A stretch of DNA of 64,000 bases from Yinghuangia soli (GCF_021502675.1 NZ_JAKFHA010000001.1:680400-744399), one strand, 5' to 3'. Positions 52,473 through 61,683 are shown, counted from the first letter of the stretch. Notes: generated from the letters alone by a model not told the origin. Program-made: numbers and translations.

Positions 52473-53167
52473 CCACGACCTTCACCGACGAGGCGCTGGA
52501 GCAGCTCGCCCTCACCGCCGGACGCGAGCTGGAGGACGCCACCGCCGAGGAGATCCTCGGCTGGGCGTCCGCGACCTTCGGCACCCGCTGGGCGGTGACG
52601 TCCTCGATGGAGGACGCCGTCGTCGCCCACCTGGCGTCGCGCGTCCAGCCCGGCATCGACGTGATCTTCCTCGACACCGGCTACCACTTCGTGGAGACCA
52701 TCGGCACCCGCGATGCGGTCGCCGCGGTCTACCCGGTCAACGTCATCACGCTGACCCCGCGCCAGACGGTCGCCGAGCAGGACGCCGAGTACGGCCCCAA
52801 GCTGCACGACCGGGACCCCGACCTGTGCTGCGCACTGCGCAAGGTCGCCCCGCTGCAGACCAGCCTGGACGGCTACGACGCGTGGGCCACCGGCCTGCGC
52901 CGCGACGACTCCCCGGAGCGCGCGGACACCCCCGTGGTCGGCTGGGACGCCAAGAAGCGCCGCGTGAAGATCTCCCCGATCGCGCGCTGGGACCAGGACC
53001 AGGTGGACGCCTACATCCTGGAGCACGGCGTACTGACCAACCCGCTCCTCATGGACGGGTACGCCTCGATCGGCTGCGAGCCCTGCACCCGCCGCGTGGC
53101 CCCCGGCGAGGACGCCCGGGCCGGCCGCTGGGCGGGCCGGGCCAAGACCGAGTGCGGGATCCACTGA
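52469..53167 (+). CDS. cysH: Adenylyl-sulfate (APS) reductase
   Basis: This enzyme (232 aa) reduces activated sulfate to sulfite. SSMEDAV is the nucleotide-binding loop. The cluster cysteines C120-C121 (CCALRK) and C203-C206 (CEPC) mark the [4Fe-4S] APS-specific type, and ECGIH near the end holds the catalytic cysteine. That specificity fits the absence of an APS kinase gene (cysC) in this operon. The GTG at 52469 overlaps the zinc-ribbon stop. Confidence 0.93.
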   Translation: MTTTFTDEALEQLALTAGRELEDATAEEILGWASATFGTRWAVTSSMEDAVVAHLASRVQPGIDVIFLDTGYHFVETIGTRDAVAAVYPVNVITLTPRQTVAEQDAEYGPKLHDRDPDLCCALRKVAPLQTSLDGYDAWATGLRRDDSPERADTPVVGWDAKKRRVKISPIARWDQDQVDAYILEHGVLTNPLLMDGYASIGCEPCTRRVAPGEDARAGRWAGRAKTECGIH

Positions 53168-53168
53168 C

Positions 53169-53249
53169 ATGGCCCCGCACATAGCGCAGCCGCGCAAGCA
53201 CCACTCGCAGCACCCGACCACCGCCCCGACCTCCTGGAGGAGCAAGTGA
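53169..53249 (+). CDS. Mini-ORF filling the cysH-cysD gap
   Basis: This 26-codon ORF starts one base after the cysH stop, and its stop overlaps the GTG of cysD. The peptide is rich in His, Pro and Gln with no hydrophobic segment. It occupies the place where cysC lies in many streptomycetes but shows no cysC motif. It probably passes ribosomes to cysD or is only a spacer. Confidence 0.35.
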   Translation: MAPHIAQPRKHHSQHPTTAPTSWRSK

Positions 53250-54169
53250 CAACCGCGGTCGAGCTTTCCGCGCCCGGCGCGCTCTCCCACCTGGACGCGC
53301 TCGAGGCCGAGGCGGTCCACATCTTCCGCGAGGTCGCGGGCGAGTTCGAGCGGCCGGTGATCCTCTTCTCCGGCGGCAAGGACTCCATCGTCATGCTGCA
53401 CCTGGCGCGCAAGGCGTTCTGGCCGGCCCAGATCCCGTTCGCGCTGCTGCACGTCGACACCGGGCACAACTTCCCCGAGGTCATCGAGTACCGCGACCGC
53501 ACGGTGGCCGAGCACGGGCTGCGCCTGTACGTGGGCCACGTGCAGGAGTTCATCGACAGCGGCCGCCTGCAGGAGCGCCCGGACGGCACCCGCAACCCGC
53601 TGCAGACCGTCCCGCTGCTCGACGCCATCGAGAAGAACCGCTTCGACGCGGTCTTCGGCGGCGGCCGCCGGGACGAGGAGAAGGCCCGCGCCAAGGAGCG
53701 TGTCTTCTCGCTGCGCGACGAGTTCGGCCAGTGGGACCCGCGCCGCCAGCGCCCCGAGCTGTGGAACCTGTACAACGGCCGGCACCGCGTGGGCGAGCAC
53801 GTCCGGGTCTTCCCGCTGTCCAACTGGACCGAGCTGGACGTGTGGCAGTACATCGAGCGCGAGGAGATCCCGCTCCCGGAGATCTACTTCTCGCACGAGC
53901 GCGACGTCTTCCTGCGCAACGGCATGTGGCTCGCGCCCGGCGACTGGGGCGGCCCGAAGGAGGGCGAGGCGCTGGAGCGCCGCGTCGTCCGGTACCGCAC
54001 GGTCGGCGACATGAGCTGTACCGGGGCGGTGGAGTCCCCGGCCACCACGGTGGCCGAGGTGATCGCCGAGATCGCGGTGAGCCGACTGACCGAACGGGGT
54101 GCCACGCGCGCGGACGACAAGCTGTCCGAGGCCGCGATGGAAGACCGCAAGCGCGAGGGATACTTCTAA
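53246..54169 (+). CDS. cysD: Sulfate adenylyltransferase subunit 2
   Basis: CysD (307 aa) joins ATP and sulfate to APS. The PP-loop is LFSGGKDSIVMLHLA, with HVDTGHNFPEVIEYRDR and FGGGRRDEEKARAKER downstream, and it ends in the typical REGYF. GGAGGAG precedes the GTG at 53246. It is directly followed by cysN; both subunits work as one enzyme driven by GTP hydrolysis. Confidence 0.96.
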   Translation: MTTAVELSAPGALSHLDALEAEAVHIFREVAGEFERPVILFSGGKDSIVMLHLARKAFWPAQIPFALLHVDTGHNFPEVIEYRDRTVAEHGLRLYVGHVQEFIDSGRLQERPDGTRNPLQTVPLLDAIEKNRFDAVFGGGRRDEEKARAKERVFSLRDEFGQWDPRRQRPELWNLYNGRHRVGEHVRVFPLSNWTELDVWQYIEREEIPLPEIYFSHERDVFLRNGMWLAPGDWGGPKEGEALERRVVRYRTVGDMSCTGAVESPATTVAEVIAEIAVSRLTERGATRADDKLSEAAMEDRKREGYF

Positions 54170-55522
54170 ATGACCAGCAACATTCCCGGCACCGCCGAGG
54201 GTTCGGCCGCCGTGGACGCGCCGGTGGGCCTGCTCCGGCTGGCCACCGCGGGCTCGGTCGACGACGGCAAGTCCACGCTCGTGGGCCGCCTGCTGCACGA
54301 CTCCAAGTCGGTCCTGACCGACCAGCTGGAGGCGGTCGAGCGGGTCAGCCGCGACCGCGGCATGGAGGAGGCGGACCTCGCGCTCCTGACTGACGGCCTG
54401 CGCGCCGAGCGCGAGCAGGGCATCACCATCGACGTGGCGTACCGCTACTTCGCGACCGCCAAGCGCCGGTTCATCCTGGCCGACACGCCGGGCCACGTGC
54501 AGTACACCCGCAACATGGTGACCGGCGCGTCGACCGCCGAGCTGGCCGTGGTCCTGGTGGACGCCCGCAACGGCGTCGTCGAGCAGACCCGCCGGCACGC
54601 CGCGGTGGCCGCGCTGCTGCGCGTCCCGCACGTGGTCCTCGCGGTCAACAAGATGGACCTGGTCGACTACGACGAGGCCGTCTTCGCCTCGGTGGCCGAC
54701 GAGTTCACCGCGTTCGCCAAGGAGCTCGGCATCCCGGACGTGACCACCATCCCGGTCTCCGCGCTGCGCGGCGACAACGTGGTGGACCCGTCCGCGCACA
54801 TGGACTGGTACGGCGGCCCGACGCTCCTGGAGTACCTGGAGACCGTCGAGACCGGCGGCCAGGACGAGCAGGGGCCGGCGCGCTTCCCGGTGCAGTTCGT
54901 GCTGCGCCCGCAGAGCGACGACGAGTTCCGCGACTACCGCGGCTACGCGGGCCAGGTCGCGTCCGGCGTGTTCCGTACCGGCGACCCGGTCGTGGTGCTG
55001 CCGTCCGGCTCGCGTTCGACCATCGAGGGCATCGACCGGCTCGGCGCGACGGTGGACCGCGCGCAGGCCGGCGAGTCGGTCACGCTGCGGCTGTCGTCCG
55101 ACGTGGACGTCTCGCGCGGCGACCTGATCGCCCCGGCCGAGGAGGCCCCGGTGGCCACCCAGGACATCGAGGCGACGGTCTGCCACGTGGCGGACAAGCC
55201 GCTGCGGCCCGGCGACCGGGTGCTGCTCAAGCACACCACCCGCACGGTCAAGGCGATCGTCCGGGAGATCCCCTACCGGGTCGACATCCAGACCCTCGAA
55301 CGGCAGTCCGCGCCGGGCGAGTTGCACCCGAACGACATCGCGCACGTGGTGCTGCGGACCGCGCAGCCCCTCGCGCTCGACCCGTACGCGGCCGGGCGCC
55401 GCACCGGTTCCTTCCTCCTCATCGACGAATCCGACGGATCGACGCTGACGGCCGGCATGGCCGGTCCGGCGTTCGTGGACCGCGGCGGCGAGCCGGGCTC
55501 CACTACGGAGCGATGTCGCTAG
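54170..55522 (+). CDS. cysN: Sulfate adenylyltransferase subunit 1 (GTPase)
   Basis: CysN (450 aa) is the regulatory GTPase of ATP sulfurylase, an EF-Tu relative. G1 is AGSVDDGKSTLVGRLLHDSK, the switch II region DTPGHVQYTRNMVTGAS and the G4 motif NKMD. Beta-barrel domains II and III follow. There is no fused CysC domain at the C-terminus. It starts immediately after cysD. Confidence 0.96.
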   Translation: MTSNIPGTAEGSAAVDAPVGLLRLATAGSVDDGKSTLVGRLLHDSKSVLTDQLEAVERVSRDRGMEEADLALLTDGLRAEREQGITIDVAYRYFATAKRRFILADTPGHVQYTRNMVTGASTAELAVVLVDARNGVVEQTRRHAAVAALLRVPHVVLAVNKMDLVDYDEAVFASVADEFTAFAKELGIPDVTTIPVSALRGDNVVDPSAHMDWYGGPTLLEYLETVETGGQDEQGPARFPVQFVLRPQSDDEFRDYRGYAGQVASGVFRTGDPVVVLPSGSRSTIEGIDRLGATVDRAQAGESVTLRLSSDVDVSRGDLIAPAEEAPVATQDIEATVCHVADKPLRPGDRVLLKHTTRTVKAIVREIPYRVDIQTLERQSAPGELHPNDIAHVVLRTAQPLALDPYAAGRRTGSFLLIDESDGSTLTAGMAGPAFVDRGGEPGSTTERCR

Positions 55523-55634
55523 CCGATCCTCCGGGATCCGGCCGACACCCGTAGCGCAAGTCCCGTTCCCCGTCCCGTCCATCAAAACCCGTCGAATTCC
55601 GTGCCCCTGCACGGTCACCCAGGGAAGGTCCCTC

Positions 55635-56777
55635 ATGCCTGCTGCCCGCGTCCAGCGTCGCAGAACCGTACGTACCGTCATAGCCCTCGCAATTGTCCCG
55701 CTGCTCGCCGTGGTCTCCGCCTGCGGCTACGGCGACGACAAGGACAGCGACAAGACCGACCCCGCCGCCGCCCAGCAGTCCCCGGGCGCGTCCCAGGCCG
55801 GCAAGCCCGCCGGCACGTCCGCCTCCGAGCTGCGCCTCGGGTTCTTCGCGAACGTCACGCACGCGACGCCGCTGGTCGGTCTGAAGGAAGGCTTCTACGC
55901 CAAGGAGCTGGGCACCACCAAGATCACCCCGACGGTGTTCAACGCGGGCCCGGCGGCCATCGAGGCGCTCAAGGGCGGCTCGCTGGACGCCACGTACATC
56001 GGCCCGAACCCGTCGATCTCCGGCTTCACCTCGACCAACGGCGAGCTGCTGCGCATCGTCGCGGGCACCACCTCCGGCGGTGCCTCGCTGGTCGTCAAGC
56101 CGAACATCAACTCGGCCGCCGACCTCAAGGGCAAGAAGATCGCCTCGCCGCAGCTGGGCGGCACGCAGGACGTCGCGGTCCGCGCCTGGCTGGCGAAGAA
56201 CAACCTCAAGACCGACACCAAGGGCGGCGGCGACGTCAGCATCGTGCCGACCGACAACGCCCAGACCCTCGCGCTGTTCAAGAGCGGCGAGCTGGACGGC
56301 GGCTGGCTGCCCGAGCCGTGGGCGACCCGCCTGGTCCAGGAGGCCGGCGGCAAGGTGCTGATCGACGAGCGCACGCTGTGGCCCGAGGGCAAGTTCGTCA
56401 CCACGAACCTGATCGTCCGCAAGGACTTCCTGGAGAAGCACCCGGACACCGTCGAGGCGCTGCTCCGCGGCCAGCTGGCCACCACCGAGTTCATCAACGC
56501 GAACGCGGAGAAGGCCAAGGCCGACGTCAACGCGCAGCTCCTCGAGTACACCAAGAAGGAACTGCCCAAGCCGGTCATCGACGCGGCGTGGCCCAACATC
56601 GAGGTCACCAACGACCCGCTGGCCGCCTCGCTGCTCAAGCTCAAGGACGAGGGCGTGCACGTCGGAGTCACCAAGGACGCCGACATCAAGGGCATCTACG
56701 ACCTGACGATCCTCAACAAGCTGCTGACCGCGAGCGGCAAGCCGGCCGTCCAGGACGCCGGACTCGGCAAGAAGTAG
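55635..56777 (+). CDS. ssuA: Aliphatic-sulfonate-type ABC substrate-binding lipoprotein
   Basis: This binding protein (380 aa) has a lipobox VSACG with C30. The NMT1/SsuA-like pattern LRLGFFANVTHATPLVGLKEGFY and GPNPSISGF follows, with PEPWATRLVQEAGG in the second lobe. Proteins of this class bind sulfonates, sulfate esters or taurine. Position in the sulfur operon supports sulfur-compound uptake; the exact ligand is unknown. AGGGAAGG precedes the ATG. Confidence 0.87.
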   Translation: MPAARVQRRRTVRTVIALAIVPLLAVVSACGYGDDKDSDKTDPAAAQQSPGASQAGKPAGTSASELRLGFFANVTHATPLVGLKEGFYAKELGTTKITPTVFNAGPAAIEALKGGSLDATYIGPNPSISGFTSTNGELLRIVAGTTSGGASLVVKPNINSAADLKGKKIASPQLGGTQDVAVRAWLAKNNLKTDTKGGGDVSIVPTDNAQTLALFKSGELDGGWLPEPWATRLVQEAGGKVLIDERTLWPEGKFVTTNLIVRKDFLEKHPDTVEALLRGQLATTEFINANAEKAKADVNAQLLEYTKKELPKPVIDAAWPNIEVTNDPLAASLLKLKDEGVHVGVTKDADIKGIYDLTILNKLLTASGKPAVQDAGLGKK

Positions 56778-56786
56778 CAGGGCACC

Positions 56787-56818
56787 GGGGCGGGGCCACC
56801 ACGAGTCGGCCCCGCCCC
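56787..56818 (+). terminator. Hairpin between ssuA and ssuB
   Basis: GGGGCGGGGCC (56787-56797) and GGCCCCGCCCC (56808-56818) form a perfect 11-bp stem with a ten-base loop, nine bases after the ssuA stop. Such hairpins usually stabilise or partly terminate the message so that more binding protein than ATPase is made. Confidence 0.65.
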
Positions 56819-56873
56819 GCAGCACCGTACCGACCGCTTACCCGGCGACTCCCACCCGCGAAAGGCGGACGCG

Positions 56874-57695
56874 ATGTCCCAGACCGTGCACGAGCAGCCG
56901 CTGACGGCCGCCGCTCCGGCGGCCGGCGAGAACGGCACCGCCGGTACCGGCGCGCCTGCCGTCCGCCTGTCCAAGGTCACCAAGGTCTTCGGCCGCGCGG
57001 ACGGCGCGCCGGTCCTCGACAACATCGACCTGACCGTCGCCCCGGGCGAGTTCGTCTGCCTGCTGGGTGCGTCCGGGTGCGGCAAGTCGACCCTGCTCAA
57101 CCTGGTCGCCGGGCTGGACAAGCCGAGCGCCGGCACCATCGAGGTCAACGGCGGCCGCCCGGCGCTGATGTTCCAGGAGCACGCGCTCTTCCCGTGGCTC
57201 AAGGCCGGCAAGAACGTCGAACTGGCCCTGAAGCTGCGCGGCGTGCCGCGCGAGCAGCGCCGCGAGGAAGCCCAGAAGCTGCTCGCGCTGGTCCGCCTGG
57301 ACACCGCGTACGAGAAGCGCGTACACGAGCTCTCCGGCGGCATGCGGCAGCGCGTCGCGCTGGCCCGCGCGCTCGCGCAGTCCGGCGAGGTGCTGCTGAT
57401 GGACGAGCCGTTCGCCGCGCTGGACGCGATCACCCGCGACGTGCTGCACGACGAGCTCACCCGCATCTGGGCGGACACCGGCCGCTCGGTCGTCTTCGTG
57501 ACGCACAACGTGCGCGAGGCGGTCCGGCTGGCCCAGCGCGTGGTGCTGATGTCGTCCCGCCCGGGACGCATCGCCCGCGAGTGGACCATCGACATCCCGC
57601 AGCCGCGCCGCATCGAGTCGCCGGACGTCTCGGCGCTGTCCATCGAGATCACCGAACAGCTCCGTGGGGAGATCCGCCGCCATGGCAAGCACTGA
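56874..57695 (+). CDS. ssuB: Sulfonate-type ABC transporter ATPase
   Basis: This ATPase (273 aa) has Walker A GASGCGKSTLL, the Q-loop LMFQEHALFPW, the signature ELSGGMRQRVALARAL, Walker B EVLLMDEPF and the switch histidine in FVTHNVREA. It is of the SsuB/TauB class. The first 30 residues are an unstructured Ala/Gly-rich tail. Its end overlaps the permease gene. Confidence 0.93.
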   Translation: MSQTVHEQPLTAAAPAAGENGTAGTGAPAVRLSKVTKVFGRADGAPVLDNIDLTVAPGEFVCLLGASGCGKSTLLNLVAGLDKPSAGTIEVNGGRPALMFQEHALFPWLKAGKNVELALKLRGVPREQRREEAQKLLALVRLDTAYEKRVHELSGGMRQRVALARALAQSGEVLLMDEPFAALDAITRDVLHDELTRIWADTGRSVVFVTHNVREAVRLAQRVVLMSSRPGRIAREWTIDIPQPRRIESPDVSALSIEITEQLRGEIRRHGKH

Positions 57696-58587
57696 CCTGA
57701 CGAAGACGGCCGCGGCGGATGTGCCGTCCTCCGACGACGTCGCGGGCCTGGAAGCCGGCCTGGACGCGCTGGAGACGTACGAGAAGGACCGCGCCCCGCT
57801 GTGGCGGACCGCGCTCGGCAAGATCGGCCCGCCGATCCTGGCCATCGCGTTCATGCTGCTGGTGTGGCAGATCGCCTACTGGGCCGAGGTCAAGCCCCGC
57901 TACGCGCTGCCGTCGCCGGCCGACGTGTGGGACGCGTTCATGGTCCAGTGGCAGGCCGGCGAGGTCCACCAGATCCTCTGGGTCAGCCTCGAACGCGCCT
58001 TCCTCGGCTTCCTGATGGCCATCGCGATCGGCACCCCGCTCGGCCTGCTGGTGGCCCGGGTGCGCTGGGTGCGCGCGGCGATCGGCCCGCTGCTGTCCGG
58101 TCTGCAGTCGCTGCCGTCGGTGGCCTGGGTGCCGCCGGCCGTCATCTGGTTCGGCCTGAACAACAGCGCGATCTACGCGGTCGTGCTGCTCGGTGCGGTC
58201 CCGTCGATCGCGCAGGGCATCGTCTCCGGCGTCGACCAGGTCCCGCCGCTGTTCATCCGGGCCGGGCGCGTGCTCGGCGCCACCGGCCTGCTGGGCGTGT
58301 GGCACGTGCTGCTGCCCGCCTCGCTGCCCGGCTACCTGGCCGGCCTCAAGCAGGGCTGGGCGTTCAGCTGGCGCTCGCTGATGGCTGCGGAGCTGATCGC
58401 CGCATCGCCGGACCTCGGGTACGGCTTGGGCCAGCTCATGAACCAGGGCCGCGACCTGGGCGACATGCCGATGATGCTCACCGCGGTCTTCATGATCCTG
58501 CTGGTCGGCATCGGCATCGAGCTGCTGTTCTTCTCGCCGCTGGAGAAGCTCGTGCTGCGCCAGCGCGGTCTGCTGATCTCCAAGTAG
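57682..58587 (+). CDS. ssuC: Sulfonate-type ABC transporter permease
   Basis: This permease (301 aa) has about six membrane helices and the conserved loop RAGRVLGATGLLGVWHVLLPASLPGYLAGLKQ that binds the ATPase. The SsuC-like SLPSVAWVPPAVIWFGLNN is also present. I chose ATG 57682, which overlaps ssuB by 14 bases; a GTG at 57664 is possible but less likely. Confidence 0.92.
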   Translation: MASTDLTKTAAADVPSSDDVAGLEAGLDALETYEKDRAPLWRTALGKIGPPILAIAFMLLVWQIAYWAEVKPRYALPSPADVWDAFMVQWQAGEVHQILWVSLERAFLGFLMAIAIGTPLGLLVARVRWVRAAIGPLLSGLQSLPSVAWVPPAVIWFGLNNSAIYAVVLLGAVPSIAQGIVSGVDQVPPLFIRAGRVLGATGLLGVWHVLLPASLPGYLAGLKQGWAFSWRSLMAAELIAASPDLGYGLGQLMNQGRDLGDMPMMLTAVFMILLVGIGIELLFFSPLEKLVLRQRGLLISK

Positions 58588-58629
58588 CCTCCTGTCCCTG
58601 CCCTCTTCTCCCCTCGGAACGACGCCCCC

Positions 58630-59379
58630 ATGAGAACCGCACCCGCACCCGCGCTGCTGGCCATCGCGCACGGCAGCCGGGACCCGCGCCACGCCGCGAC
58701 GGCCGAGTCGCTCGCGGCGCGGGTGCGGCGTGCCCGGCCGGGCGTGCGGGTGGAGGTGGCGTACCTGGACCACGACGGTCCGCGGGTGCCGGAGAAGCTG
58801 GCCGCACTGGCCGCGGACGGGGTCCGCGAGGCGGTGGCGGTCCCGCTGCTGCTGTCCACGGCGTACCACGCGAAGCACGACGTCCCGGCGATGCTCGATG
58901 CGGGCCGGCAGCTCCGGCTGCGGGTCCGCACCGCGGCCGCGCTCGGTCCGCATCCGCTGCTGCTCGCCGCGCTGGACCGCCGGCTGCGCGAGGCGGGCGT
59001 GTGGCCGGGCGACGACGCGTACGGCATCGTGCTCGCCTCGGCCGGCTCCACCGACGCCGCGGCGAACGCGGCGCTGACCGACCTGGCCCGCACCTGGCGC
59101 CGCACCGGCTGGGGCTCGGTGGTCACCGCCTTCGCCTCGGCGCTCAGCCCCGAGGTCGGCGAGGCGGTCCGCGACCTGCGGCGCACCGGCTTGGAGCGGG
59201 TTGCGGTCGCGACGTACATGCTGGCTCCGGGCTTCCTGCCGGACCGCATCGCCCGCCAGTCCGCCGAGTCGGGCGCCGACCTGGTGACCGTACCGGTCGG
59301 CGACACCGACGAGGTGGCCGCGCTGGCCGCGCTGCGGTACGACGAGGCGCTCGGCCTGGCCGGCGCCAAGAGCGCCTGA
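58630..59379 (+). CDS. Sirohydrochlorin chelatase-like protein (CbiX/SirB family)
   Basis: This 249-residue protein has two CbiX-like halves, each starting with a metal-chelatase pattern. The first, LLAIAHGSRDPRH, carries the metal-binding histidine, with STAYHAKHDVP following. The second half is degenerate. The family inserts iron or cobalt into sirohydrochlorin, so it probably supplies siroheme for the sulfite reductase of this operon. It closes the sulfur cluster. Confidence 0.87.
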   Translation: MRTAPAPALLAIAHGSRDPRHAATAESLAARVRRARPGVRVEVAYLDHDGPRVPEKLAALAADGVREAVAVPLLLSTAYHAKHDVPAMLDAGRQLRLRVRTAAALGPHPLLLAALDRRLREAGVWPGDDAYGIVLASAGSTDAAANAALTDLARTWRRTGWGSVVTAFASALSPEVGEAVRDLRRTGLERVAVATYMLAPGFLPDRIARQSAESGADLVTVPVGDTDEVAALAALRYDEALGLAGAKSA

Positions 59380-59482
59380 GGCCCCGAAAGGCCCCCCGTC
59401 CCGCTCGAATTGCCGAACGTCCCGGGTATGGAGGACGTCAATCTGTCGGAACAGAGTTGGCCTACCCAGTAGCATCTGACGC

Positions 59483-60379
59483 GTGATCGACACAGCTGCT
59501 GCCGAGCGGGCGGTGTTGGCGCGGGCCTGCAATACGGCGGGGATCGATCCCGGGGCGGCCGACGGCGCGGAACTCCTGGCTTTCGGCGAGAACGCGGTCT
59601 TCGCGCTGCCCGGGGTGGGGATAGTCGCGCGCATCGCGCGCGGGCCGCACCTCAAGGAGCGGGCCCGCCGTGAAGTCGCGGTCGCGCAGTGGCTGTGCGC
59701 GCTGGACTTCCCGACCGTGCGGCCCGCCGCGGCGGTGCCGGTGCAGCCTCTGGAGGTGTCCGAGCGGCCGGTCACCTTCTGGGAGATACTGCCGCCCGCC
59801 GACGGCACGCCGGACGTGCGCGACCTGGCGAAGCTGCTCAAGCGGCTGCATGCGCTGCCCGAACCGCCGTTCGCGCTGCCCCGGCGCGAACCGCTGGCGC
59901 TGGTGGAGACCTGGCTGGACTCCGCGGACGCGGCCGTGCACCTGGACGACCGGCGGTTCCTGCTGGACCGCAAGGCGGCGCTGGCCGAGGCGTACGCGCA
60001 GGTCCGCCCGGTGCTGGCGCCCGGGGTGATCCACGGCGACGCGCTGCTGCGCAATGTGGGCGTGCACGGGGGCCGGGCGGTGCTGCTCGACCTGGAGAAC
60101 GTGGCATCCGATCTGCGCGAGCTGGACCTGATCCTGACCCCGATGGCCGCGGTGCGGTACGGGCTGCCGGAGGGCTCGGTCGAGCGGTTCGCGAGGAAGT
60201 ACGGGTTCGACGTGACCGGATGGGACGGCTATCCGGTGCTGCGCGACGTGCGCGAACTGGCCGCCACCGCGTGGGTCGCCCAGCATGTTCCGGGCAATCC
60301 GGCGGCCGAGGAGGAGTTCGCGCACCGGGTGCGCTGCCTGCGCACCGGCGACACGACGTCGCGCTGGCACGCGTTCTGA
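59483..60379 (+). CDS. Aminoglycoside-phosphotransferase-like kinase
   Basis: This 298-residue protein has a kinase-like fold with the catalytic loop GVIHGDALLRNV and the metal motif LLDLENVASDLRELDL, where DLE replaces DFD. Small phosphotransferase-family proteins with these features act on sugars, drugs or metabolites. There is no resistance context. TAGCAT eight bases before the GTG start suggests a leaderless transcript. Confidence 0.8.
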   Translation: MIDTAAAERAVLARACNTAGIDPGAADGAELLAFGENAVFALPGVGIVARIARGPHLKERARREVAVAQWLCALDFPTVRPAAAVPVQPLEVSERPVTFWEILPPADGTPDVRDLAKLLKRLHALPEPPFALPRREPLALVETWLDSADAAVHLDDRRFLLDRKAALAEAYAQVRPVLAPGVIHGDALLRNVGVHGGRAVLLDLENVASDLRELDLILTPMAAVRYGLPEGSVERFARKYGFDVTGWDGYPVLRDVRELAATAWVAQHVPGNPAAEEEFAHRVRCLRTGDTTSRWHAF

Positions 60380-60462
60380 GCTCTCCGCCGGGGATCCTCG
60401 GCGTACCGGGTGTGGTGCAGAACTCGCTGGACAGGTGACCGGGGCGGTCCGAGCATGAGCCC

Positions 60463-61083
60463 ATGCTGACCACACTTCTCGCCTTCCTCGGCGCCTGCAC
60501 GATCGTCGCGGCCGCGCCCGGCCCGAGCACCATGCTCATCATCAAGGAGTCGCTGCGCTCGAAGCGCGCCGGCTTCGCGACCGTGCTCGGCAACGAGACC
60601 GGCGTCTTCATCTGGGGTGTGGTGGCGGCGTTCGGGCTCACCGCGCTGCTGGCCGCGTCCGAGGTGGCGTACGACGTCATGCGGTACGTCGGAGCGGCGG
60701 TGCTGATCGTGTTCGGCATCCAGACACTGCGCGCGGCGTGGCGCGGGCAGGGCCAGGCGGACCTGGACGCGGACGTGAAGGTGCGCTCCCCGTGGGCGTC
60801 GTACCGGTCGGGGCTGGCGATCAACCTGGCCAACCCGAAGGCGGCGATCTTCGCGATGTCGTTCCTGCCGCAGTTCGTGCCGGCCGGGGCGCCGCAGCTG
60901 CCGACGATGATCGGGCTGGCCGCGCTGTGGGCGGTATTCGAGGTCGGCTACTACGGCACCTACGTGTGGTTCGTGGGCCGCATGAAGAAGGTCGTCTCGC
61001 GGGCCGGGGTCCGCAAGCGGCTCGAACAGGTCTCGGGCGGGGTCCTGTTGGTGCTCGGGGTGCGAATGGCCGTGGAGAGCTGA
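60463..61083 (+). CDS. LysE/RhtB-family exporter
   Basis: This membrane protein (206 aa) has about six helices and the family hallmarks AAPGPSTMLIIKESL near the N-terminus and NLANPKAAIFAMSFLPQFV in the middle. Family members export amino acids or related small compounds. It is a single gene and its substrate is unknown. Confidence 0.9.
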   Translation: MLTTLLAFLGACTIVAAAPGPSTMLIIKESLRSKRAGFATVLGNETGVFIWGVVAAFGLTALLAASEVAYDVMRYVGAAVLIVFGIQTLRAAWRGQGQADLDADVKVRSPWASYRSGLAINLANPKAAIFAMSFLPQFVPAGAPQLPTMIGLAALWAVFEVGYYGTYVWFVGRMKKVVSRAGVRKRLEQVSGGVLLVLGVRMAVES

Positions 61084-61196
61084 GGCATTCGCCTGCCGCT
61101 TCTCGCTTCGTGGATAGCGCGTCTCACCCCTTGGGATTCTGTCTCGGGGGACGGAACGGGCATTGCGGCGTGGTGTGACGCACGTACGATCGCTTC

Positions 61197-61277
61197 ATGA
61201 ACCGGAGGACACTGACCCGGCGCCGCGCGGTGGACTACTGCCGTGTGTGCAGCTGCGTGTGTCCGGCTTCGCGATGA
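61197..61277 (+). CDS. Cys-rich leader peptide before an orphan winged-helix regulator
   Basis: This 26-residue ORF reads MNRRTLTRRRAVDY and then has four cysteines within eight residues (C15, C18, C20, C22). The TRRRAVDYCRV core matches a class of actinobacterial leader peptides. Only 52 bases separate it from the regulator at 61330. Cysteine starvation would stall ribosomes at the Cys codons, so the regulator is probably under cysteine attenuation. Confidence 0.72.
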   Translation: MNRRTLTRRRAVDYCRVCSCVCPASR

Positions 61278-61329
61278 ACCCTCATCCGCAAGCCGTTCGC
61301 TTCCTCCGTTCTTAAGGACACCTGCCGCC

Positions 61330-61683
61330 ATGACGCACACTCTGCTGCTTCCGCCTGCCCTGGACTCCTTCGCCGCCACCGACATCGTGCTGGAGGACGA
61401 CGGCCTCCAGTTGGACCTGTCCGGCCGCACCGCGACCGTGGACGGCCGCCTGCTGCAGCTGACCTTCCTCGAATTCGGGCTGCTGGCCCACCTGTTGGGC
61501 AATCCGCGCCGGGTCTTCACGCGCCGCCAGCTGATGGACGCGGTGTGGGGCTATCCGGACTCCGGCGAGGGCCGCACCGTGGACGTGCACGTGGCGCGCC
61601 TGCGCCGCAAGGTCGGCGGCCGGCACAAGCGGCGGCTGTCGACGGTGCACCGGGTGGGCTACAAGTACCTGCCGTCCATCTGA
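61330..61683 (+). CDS. Orphan OmpR/PhoB-type winged-helix DNA-binding protein
   Basis: This 117-residue protein is a stand-alone transcriptional regulatory C-domain: LTFLEFGLLAHLLGNPRRVFTRRQLMDAVWG, VDVHVARLRRKVGG and the wing STVHRVGYKYLPS. It lacks a receiver domain and no histidine kinase is adjacent, so it is not a normal two-component regulator. AAGGAC precedes the ATG. The leader peptide upstream suggests a link to cysteine or sulfur supply. Confidence 0.88.
   Translation: MTHTLLLPPALDSFAATDIVLEDDGLQLDLSGRTATVDGRLLQLTFLEFGLLAHLLGNPRRVFTRRQLMDAVWGYPDSGEGRTVDVHVARLRRKVGGRHKRRLSTVHRVGYKYLPSI

Noticed and set aside
52295-55681. A 1128-codon minus-strand open frame
   Set aside because: It lies antisense to cysH, cysD and cysN, whose motifs are complete; the antisense peptide is low in complexity.
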